NCBI GenBank assembly: GCA_009705865.1
Contig: WLSJ01000006.1
Coordinates: 1 to 26,067, forward strand
Source: Actinomycetota bacterium
GTDB taxonomy: Bacteria; Actinomycetota; Acidimicrobiia; Acidimicrobiales; Ilumatobacteraceae
Reading direction: 5' to 3'
Length of the DNA: 26,067 nucleotides
The position numbers were made by a program, and so were the translations under genes. Below, one piece after another: positions 16,211-22,511 of the stretch. The notes under the pieces are model-generated. The model made no database searches, was not told the DNA's origin, and was given only the letters and a program-made list of their open reading frames with translations. The first letter of the stretch is position 1; each line of letters begins with the position of its first letter.

Positions 16211-17743
16211 TTATGCTCCTGAACTTTCCATGGCATCTGATAATCCGGCGCGTAAACGTAATGGTTGTTCACGTAAGACCAGCGCAAGGAGGAAAGCAAT
16301 AATCATGACGCCTCCGCATACCCAATAGATGCGGCTGACGCCCATGGCAAGACTGTCAACAACAGCTTGCTTTGATGCAAGGGGAAGCTTGCTGATTTGT
16401 TCAGGTGACCGAATAATTGATGATGCGTTATCAGCTACAAGGCTTGGAACTCTTTTTGGGATCTCGCTGCGAATTGTCGAGTTCAACATTGTGCCAAAAA
16501 TTGCTAATCCGAATGATCCGCCGAGAGACCGGAAAAACATCACAGTTGCTGTTGTTACTCCGAGGTCAGAGAAGTCGACAGCGTTCTGGCTTGCTATTGA
16601 CGTTGTTGTGAAAACCGCCGCTGTTCCGAAACCAAGAAGAATCATTGGAAAGACAAGAAACAGATAAGAAGTTGACCCTGAGACTTGTGCAATTCCGATC
16701 AGTCCAATGAACGCCAGGACGCTTCCGATGATGGGGAACATTTTGTATTTGCCGGTCTTAGCGATCATGCGGCCAATTCCGAATGTGGCAAGAGTGACTC
16801 CGAGCATTTGTGGCAACGTACGCAATCCAGATTCAGTGGGTGATACCAAAAGTGAATCTTGAAAATACAAAGACAAGAACCCGCCAGCACCGAAAATGAC
16901 AAACCCAGCTGCCATACCTAAGAATGTGCACGTTCGCACGACATCATTAGAAAAGAGGCGAAGAGGAATCATTGGTTCTTCAGCGCGTTGTTCCGCTTTG
17001 ATAAACGCAATCAGGCCCAGAATTGCAATTGCTAAAAGAATAAGAACGTGCTGTTGGGTCCAGCCATGACGTCCTTCTTCAAGTCCAATCATGAGCGATG
17101 CAATGGTGAGCGACAACAAGCCGGCTCCCATGAAATCAAGTTTTGCTGTACGGCGCTTGAACGGAAGTTTGAGTGCGAAGTGGCATACGCCTGCAACAAC
17201 AATGATGAAGGGAATATTGATGTAGAAAATCCACGGCCAACTGGCGTGATCAATAATGAGTCCTCCGATAAGAGGCCCAAGAACGGCCGAGCCAACAAAT
17301 GCAAGTGTGAAATACCCCATGTATCTGCCGCGTTCACGTGGCGGAAGTACGTCGCCAAGAATTGCAAACGCCAATGCCTGAATTCCACCGCCGCCCATTC
17401 CTTGAAACGCTCGGGCTGCAATGAGTTGACCCATGGACTGTGATGCACCGCACAGAATGGATCCAACAAGAAAAATACCCATGGTCGTTTGGAAAATGAG
17501 TCGGCGCCCATACAGATCAGAAAGTTTTCCGAGCAGTGGAGTACTAATGGCAGACGTCACGATGTATGCGGTTCCAACCCACGCAAAACTTTCAAAGGCA
17601 TTGAATTGACCGGTGATAGTGGGTAACGCGGTAGCAATGATGGACGTTTCCATGTTGGCCAACATGACCGCTAGGGCTAAGGCCCCAAGAACAATCCATA
17701 GACGTTTATTGGTAAATCCGGGAACCAATGTCTCTGTAGCCAT
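16211..17743 (-). CDS. MFS transporter of the DHA2 (14-TM drug:H+ antiporter) group
   Basis: A 510-aa inner-membrane protein with many hydrophobic segments, of the EmrB/QacA-type major facilitator group. Seen: the first membrane segment ending MLANMETSIIATALPTI (27-43, the conserved acidic/T-I pattern of motif D, with Glu where Asp is usual), motif A GKLSDLYGRR (72-81), ARAFQGMGGGG (110-120, motif B with R111) and motif C GSAVLGPLIGG (151-161) followed by WPWIFYINIP (169-178). It would export drugs or metabolites using the proton gradient; the substrate cannot be told. The start ATG 17743 is 52 nt from the divergent tag gene, so they share an intergenic promoter region. Confidence 0.93.
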   Translation of the reverse strand: MATETLVPGFTNKRLWIVLGALALAVMLANMETSIIATALPTITGQFNAFESFAWVGTAYIVTSAISTPLLGKLSDLYGRRLIFQTTMGIFLVGSILCGASQSMGQLIAARAFQGMGGGGIQALAFAILGDVLPPRERGRYMGYFTLAFVGSAVLGPLIGGLIIDHASWPWIFYINIPFIIVVAGVCHFALKLPFKRRTAKLDFMGAGLLSLTIASLMIGLEEGRHGWTQQHVLILLAIAILGLIAFIKAEQRAEEPMIPLRLFSNDVVRTCTFLGMAAGFVIFGAGGFLSLYFQDSLLVSPTESGLRTLPQMLGVTLATFGIGRMIAKTGKYKMFPIIGSVLAFIGLIGIAQVSGSTSYLFLVFPMILLGFGTAAVFTTTSIASQNAVDFSDLGVTTATVMFFRSLGGSFGLAIFGTMLNSTIRSEIPKRVPSLVADNASSIIRSPEQISKLPLASKQAVVDSLAMGVSRIYWVCGGVMIIAFLLALVLREQPLRLRAGLSDAMESSGA

Positions 17744-17795
17744 GTTTTCACCGTAGCCCTCTTGATGCCCCAGGCATCAGACGGAGCTTTTCTTC

Positions 17796-18470
17796 TTGAA
17801 TACGTATACAGAAATAGCCACATACGCTTTAGGTGTGACTACAGAATGGCTTCGGCCAACTCGTGAGGGTGCTCAGCGTTGCTGGTGGCCAGGTGATGAT
17901 GAGCAATACATCGACTATCACGACAACGAATGGGGTCGTCCTGTTTCTGATGACACACGTTTATTCGAGAAGCTGTGTCTGGAAGGTTTTCAAGCCGGAT
18001 TGTCATGGCTGACAATTTTGCGTAAACGTGAGAATTTTCGTCATGCATTTCACACATTTGACATGGATGAAGTTGCACGATTCTCAGAACGAGATATCAA
18101 CCGACTGTTAGAAGATGCGAGCATTGTTCGCCATCGCGGGAAAATAGAAGCCACCATCAATAACGCTGGTCGTGCGTTAGACCTCATTGATGAAACCGGA
18201 TCACTTACTGATTTCATCTGGGGCTTTGCACCGGACATTCCATTTGGTCGTGATGGTGAATCAACTCATGCATCAGGCGTTGCTTCAATTTCGCCGTCAG
18301 CTACTGCCTTGTCAAAAGAACTTAAAAAACGTGGCTGGAAATTTGTTGGTCCGACCACGGTGTATTCCTTCATGCAGTCAATGGGACTTATCAATGACCA
18401 TGTCGAGGGGTGTCATGTGCGTGACGTATGTGAGACTGCGCGACAGTCAGTAGTTGCTAAGCGAAAGTAA
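17796..18470 (+). CDS. tag: DNA-3-methyladenine glycosylase I
   Basis: A 224-aa base-excision repair enzyme of the Tag type that removes 3-methyladenine from alkylated DNA. Seen: RCWWPGDD (28-35; Cys29), DYHDNEWGRPV (40-50; His42), the catalytic Glu63 in CLEGFQAGLSW (61-71), and the closing zinc ligands NDHVEGC (200-206; His202, Cys206), which correspond to Cys4, His17, His175 and Cys179 in the E. coli enzyme. The 25 residues before the zinc Cys are longer than usual. I keep the TTG start at 17796 because GGAG (17783-17786) precedes it by 9 nt; a GTG at 17835 is the alternative. Confidence 0.94.
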   Translation: MNTYTEIATYALGVTTEWLRPTREGAQRCWWPGDDEQYIDYHDNEWGRPVSDDTRLFEKLCLEGFQAGLSWLTILRKRENFRHAFHTFDMDEVARFSERDINRLLEDASIVRHRGKIEATINNAGRALDLIDETGSLTDFIWGFAPDIPFGRDGESTHASGVASISPSATALSKELKKRGWKFVGPTTVYSFMQSMGLINDHVEGCHVRDVCETARQSVVAKRK

Positions 18471-19061
18471 CTAACCGCGAGGGTTCAGAAGATCTTCAGC
18501 GTTTTGGCGCACTTGCCAGTCTTTATCTTCTAGTGCTCGCTGAAGAGCTGCTTCAACTTCGTCGCCTTCGAACGGTGCAAGGGCCAAAATGGCACGTCGA
18601 CGCACAGCTGGTTTATCAGAACAGGCGGCAAGAATTGCAGAAAGACCTCGTTCGTCGCCAAGTGAACCAAGTGCAGCTGCGCACGCTTCACGCACGATTG
18701 CTTCTGTGTGCGATGTGGTGCGATCAATGAGTGCATTGATTTCAATATCAGACACTGATGTTCGTTCACCTAAACACCAGGCTGTCATTTCAGCAACAAA
18801 GATGTCCGAGTCGTCAAGACATTGATGAACGGATACGGCAGGGAACGTAGCTGCTAATTCGACGGCCGTTCTGCGTACTTCATTGTGCGCATCACGAATG
18901 AATGGCAAAAGTATTTCTTCGGTCAATGTTCCGATACGGGCAAGAGCTCGAAGTGCACTTGCACGCACCATGCCATCTTCATGAGTCAGAGCTGACAGTG
19001 CGATTGCGGTGTCGCCTGAAAACCCTGCGGCGATGACATCGAACCGAAAATTATCTGACAT
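18471..19061 (-). CDS. HEAT-repeat protein
   Basis: A 196-aa protein made of repeated paired helices of the HEAT/PBS-lyase type, a scaffold for protein-protein contacts. Repeat units can be seen at about 18-48 (ALSALTHEDGMVRASALRALARIG), 49-75, 82-105, 120-140 (IVREACAAALGSLGDERG), 150-170 (KPAVRRRAILALAPFEGDE), and 175-192 (ALEDKDWQVRQNAEDLL). No catalytic residues or membrane segment can be seen. Its stop touches the tag stop (no gap), and it is followed 6 nt upstream by the small membrane protein gene on the same strand, so these two are likely cotranscribed. The partner is unknown. Confidence 0.88.
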   Translation of the reverse strand: MSDNFRFDVIAAGFSGDTAIALSALTHEDGMVRASALRALARIGTLTEEILLPFIRDAHNEVRRTAVELAATFPAVSVHQCLDDSDIFVAEMTAWCLGERTSVSDIEINALIDRTTSHTEAIVREACAAALGSLGDERGLSAILAACSDKPAVRRRAILALAPFEGDEVEAALQRALEDKDWQVRQNAEDLLNPRG

Positions 19062-19067
19062 GACGGA

Positions 19068-19391
19068 TTAGGCCCGAAGGAGCCCACCCACAAATTCAAA
19101 TGCAATGGTGAAAAGAAATCCGAGAATGCAGGCGACGAGGGCTCCGAGGATGATGGCTCCACCTGAAAGATTGGCGATGGCACGCCATTTTTGCTCACGA
19201 GGAGGCTCGGTATAAAGAGGTGTGGGTTTATTGTCGACCCGCACCACTGCAGTACGTCGCGGCGTGGCAGGCTTCATGCGGTCGATAAATGCAAGCGCAA
19301 GAAAGGCGAGGGCCACCACCCACACCGCTCGGGCGCCAGCACCAGTAGCGGTGATTGCAAATATTGACGATAAAAAGATTGACGCACTCAT
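19068..19391 (-). CDS. Small membrane protein, start uncertain
   Basis: I do not recognise this protein. From ATG 19391 it has 107 aa with two N-terminal hydrophobic segments (MSASIFLSSIFAITATG and AVWVVALAFLALAFI), a basic linker (RMKPATPRRTAVVRVDNKP), a Pro-rich stretch, and a third, longer hydrophobic segment (GGAIILGALVACILGFLF) near the C-terminus. The frame is open to 19508, adding 39 residues (Gly/Asn/Arg-rich), but that would overlap the Lon-like gene. Other in-frame starts, GTG or TTG, exist a few codons before 19391. It is 6 nt from the HEAT gene. An envelope location is likely, the role unknown. Confidence 0.6.
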   Translation of the reverse strand: MSASIFLSSIFAITATGAGARAVWVVALAFLALAFIDRMKPATPRRTAVVRVDNKPTPLYTEPPREQKWRAIANLSGGAIILGALVACILGFLFTIAFEFVGGLLRA

Positions 19392-20541
19392 GAACAACAC
19401 AATCGTACCGCCAGCTCCACCGCGTCGTCCCGCATCAATGCGTGGGTTGCGAATTGCGTTGCCTCTGATCACCGTGTCGTGGTTGGTGTTGTTTGGCATT
19501 GTTGCCATGGCTGCTGTTCGTATTCAGCGATTTGAACTGGCTCCCGGTGAAGCCATGAGCGTTGCGCCACGAATTGATTTTTCAGCATCAAGTGCGGGAG
19601 GAACAGTGCCTGAGCGATTCCGCACGACAAACGGAATCAGATTCGTTACCGCATTCGGGGGTCAATTATCTATTTTGGACAGTGTTCTGGGCTGGATTGA
19701 TCCACATGTGCAAGTCGACACATACAAAGAGCGATATGGAAGTGGTACTCCGAGCACCTCTCGACGTCTTGGGTTCCAAGCCATGATCGGTGCAAAACAA
19801 GTTGCCGAGTATGTGGCCATGAAGAAACTTGGACTTGACGTTGAGATATCGATGGGTCGCGTAGTGATTGAGGAACTTGTCTGTGACGGTGCACCCCAGA
19901 AAAATGCGGCGTGTACAACGCTTGATGTTGGTGAGACGATTACTCACTTCAACGGCATTGCGACACCAACGTTGGCTGAATTAGCTCAAGAGATGAAGAC
20001 ACACAAAGTTGGGGACACTGTTGAGCTGACTGTGATTCCATATGACGCAACGGCTACCACTCCTGATACGCAAAAGGCCGAGAAGCGCACCGTTCAGCTC
20101 ATGGCCAACGTGAATGACCCCACGCGACCCATTATTGGGTTTACCCCAGCTGATACTCGAACAGTGTCGTTACCTTTCGAAGTTGACATTTCCACGACCG
20201 ATATTGGGGGACCATCTGCTGGTTTAGCGTTCACTTTGGCATTGCTTGATGAATTAACAAAAGGCAATCTCATGGGTAAGACACGCGTGGCAGCAACGGG
20301 GACAATGAGCCAAGATGGTTCCGTTGGTGCAATTGGGGCTCTCGAACAAAAGGCAGTCGCCGTCAGAGATGCTGGCGCTGACCTCTTTATAGTTCCCGCT
20401 GGTCAATCAGCTGATGAGATGAAGAGCGCACGACAAGCAGCCGGTTCGGGCGTCGAGATAGTGCAAGTGAAATCGTTAGATGAGGCACTCGCTGTGCTTC
20501 GGAGCCATGGCGGGGAAGCGTTACGCGCCACCAGTGCCTAA
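19390..20541 (+). CDS. Membrane-anchored PDZ and Lon-like (S16) serine protease
   Basis: A 383-aa protein with one N-terminal membrane segment (about 20-43, LRIALPLITVSWLVLFGIVAMAAV region), a PDZ domain (about 130-235; DVGETITHFNGIATPTLAEL at 179-198) and a C-terminal Lon-type peptidase domain. The catalytic dyad is visible: Ser276 in DIGGPSAGLAF (271-281) and Lys321 in GALEQKAVAV (316-325). The protease part would lie outside the membrane. It is related to YlbL-type proteins and to the mycobacterial protein next to UPF0182 (Rv3194c/Rv3193c), and here the UPF0182 gene is two genes downstream. The start could also be ATG 19438, closer to the membrane segment. It probably trims or degrades envelope proteins. 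Confidence 0.88.
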   Translation: MNNTIVPPAPPRRPASMRGLRIALPLITVSWLVLFGIVAMAAVRIQRFELAPGEAMSVAPRIDFSASSAGGTVPERFRTTNGIRFVTAFGGQLSILDSVLGWIDPHVQVDTYKERYGSGTPSTSRRLGFQAMIGAKQVAEYVAMKKLGLDVEISMGRVVIEELVCDGAPQKNAACTTLDVGETITHFNGIATPTLAELAQEMKTHKVGDTVELTVIPYDATATTPDTQKAEKRTVQLMANVNDPTRPIIGFTPADTRTVSLPFEVDISTTDIGGPSAGLAFTLALLDELTKGNLMGKTRVAATGTMSQDGSVGAIGALEQKAVAVRDAGADLFIVPAGQSADEMKSARQAAGSGVEIVQVKSLDEALAVLRSHGGEALRATSA

Positions 20542-20598
20542 GGGGCCTGTGGATAATGCCACCATTTGGGTAGTCAAGAGTCGTACTGTTGAAGCCTA

Positions 20599-22500
20599 AT
20601 GGCTATCTCTTTTTCCCGACCCGATCCCTCATCGCCTGCAGCGGTGGGTTCGGCTGCGTTTCCCACCAACCGTCGTGGGTTCGATCAGGCTGAAGTACGT
20701 GATTTTCTCAAGATGGTCTCCGCCGAAATGGCACGCCTCCAAGAGCGGGAACGTTTCTTAGAAAGCGAAATGCGGGCGATGCAAACCCGCGGATTGTCGG
20801 CTCCGGGACGCCTCGATGAAGAGACCGTCACCACTCTTCTTGGCGAGGAAGCTGCACGAGTTCTTACTGCTGCACGTGACGCCAGTACGCAAATTCGTGA
20901 CCGTGCAGAAGAGTCAGCAACTCGACTTGTAAAAGACGCCGCAGAAGACGCGGTACGTATTCGTGAAGCTGCAGTTCTTGAAGCTGCGCGTATTCGCGAA
21001 GACTCCGGCGCTGATGCTGAATCTGAAATCGAGATGGCAAAGCAACAAGGCCGCGACATGGTGAACGAAGCGCGCGAGTATCGCGAAAAAGTTCTGTCGG
21101 AATTGTCACGCCGTCGTGATGCTGCTCGTTCCCAAATTGAACAACTTCTTCATGGCCGTGATCGTCTCATGAATGCATTTGAACGCGCACGTATCGCAAG
21201 CGAAGATGTCATTGGTGGGCTCACAGAAGCCCACGATGAGCCTGAATTCATTGTCGATTTGTCGCCTACCACTGGGCCAGTCCCGATTATCAATTCTGAG
21301 CATCCTTCAGTCAAAATGTTTGACCGCGAGGAAGCTGTTATTGAAGAAGAGATAGTCGAAGTGGAATCGGCGAACGTCGTTATCTTTGACCATGAGTCTG
21401 AAGTCGAGATCGTAGAAGTTGAAGTCGTCGAAGAAATTGAAATAGTTGAAGTACTTCATCCAGTTCATTCGCCAGCCGAAGTAGTTACAAGTGTTGACGA
21501 AGTGGCTTCTCCTGAACCTACAGAAACAACACAAACAAATGTTGTGTCTTTGTTCGGACGTGGTCGGCGCTCACATGACATGCCAGAAATTGTCGTGGAA
21601 CCAGAAATCGTTAACGAAACTGTTGAAGAAATAGTGGAAGCTGTTGTCGCTCCGACCCGTAAAAAGGACGTTGCGGAAGTCGATGATATTTTCGCCAAAT
21701 TACGGGCAGGTAGCACTGCTGAAGTTGCTGCTAAGGCAACACAAGTAGCTGAAAAAGTTGTGGAAGAAAAACCAGTAGCAAAGAAGCCTGCTGAGAAAAA
21801 AGCCAAAGCAAAGCCCGCTGTTCCGGTTGTTGATCCGGCACGATTTGAAGAGCGCAACGAGGCATTGTCGCCAGTTGTCGTTGCCATGGCTCGCAAATTG
21901 AAGCGTGTGCTTGCTGATGAGCAGAACTCCGTTCTCGGACATGTTCGGGCAAAGCGCTCATCTCTTGACATTGATGCGATCTTTGGAACAGAGGCAGAAC
22001 ATGCTGCGCGCTATGCAGTAGCGGTCACAGACGACACGATGGCATCAGCGAGCGCAGGTGCCAAATCTGTAAAAGCTGCTGGTGGTTCAAGTCGTCGCGT
22101 GACTCAAAAAGCCATAGCCGAGCACGCACACGCCGCGATTACGGCAGGTCTTGTCGCCGGATTCCGTGAGGATGCGCGAATTGCAATCGGTGAAGCCGAA
22201 GGCGACCGTGATGTATTACTTGGACTACTGCGTGACGTCTATCGCACATGGAAGACCGAGAAAATGGACACCCACGTGGACGATATTGCGTGTTCTTCTT
22301 ACAGCCGAGGCGCGTACTTAGCCCTCGAACCTGGCAGCAGCATTACTTGGATGGCCGAGCCCGATACCAATTGCTGCAGCGAGTGCGCAGATAATTCATT
22401 AGGTGGTTCTGTCGTGCGTGGCGATGATTTCCCGACGGGCCATAGTCATCCACCAGCTCATGCTGGCTGCCGATGCCTTGTTTGCCCCGTTCAGGACTAG
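20599..22500 (+). CDS. DivIVA-like coiled-coil protein fused to a MuF/SPP1-gp7-like C-terminal domain
   Basis: A 633-aa protein with an unusual architecture. Residues 20-60 (FPTNRRGFDQAEVRDFLKMV) match the DivIVA N-terminal membrane-curvature-sensing domain. A long coiled coil rich in Ala/Arg/Glu follows (about 45-205), then an acidic Val/Glu-rich linker (245-350, for example EIVEVEVVEEIEIVEV) and a Lys/Ala-rich patch (390-408). The last part (about 415-633) is helical and ends with DTNCCSECADNSLGG (589-603) and FPTGHSHPPAHAGCRC (611-626): C592, C593, C596, H615, H617, H621, C624, C626, C629, the CxxC...PPxHxxCRC pattern of phage Mu gpF/SPP1 gp7-type head-morphogenesis domains. It probably binds zinc. 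Role not known; pole, septum or growth-site localisation is inferred from DivIVA. Confidence 0.85.
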   Translation: MAISFSRPDPSSPAAVGSAAFPTNRRGFDQAEVRDFLKMVSAEMARLQERERFLESEMRAMQTRGLSAPGRLDEETVTTLLGEEAARVLTAARDASTQIRDRAEESATRLVKDAAEDAVRIREAAVLEAARIREDSGADAESEIEMAKQQGRDMVNEAREYREKVLSELSRRRDAARSQIEQLLHGRDRLMNAFERARIASEDVIGGLTEAHDEPEFIVDLSPTTGPVPIINSEHPSVKMFDREEAVIEEEIVEVESANVVIFDHESEVEIVEVEVVEEIEIVEVLHPVHSPAEVVTSVDEVASPEPTETTQTNVVSLFGRGRRSHDMPEIVVEPEIVNETVEEIVEAVVAPTRKKDVAEVDDIFAKLRAGSTAEVAAKATQVAEKVVEEKPVAKKPAEKKAKAKPAVPVVDPARFEERNEALSPVVVAMARKLKRVLADEQNSVLGHVRAKRSSLDIDAIFGTEAEHAARYAVAVTDDTMASASAGAKSVKAAGGSSRRVTQKAIAEHAHAAITAGLVAGFREDARIAIGEAEGDRDVLLGLLRDVYRTWKTEKMDTHVDDIACSSYSRGAYLALEPGSSITWMAEPDTNCCSECADNSLGGSVVRGDDFPTGHSHPPAHAGCRCLVCPVQD

Positions 22501-22511
22501 CGTCCTGATGC

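Noticed and set aside
20599..22500. Prophage remnant suggested by the MuF-like domain
   Set aside because: No portal, terminase, capsid or integrase sequence lies near it, and both neighbours are core actinobacterial genes; the domain is part of a long scaffold protein.
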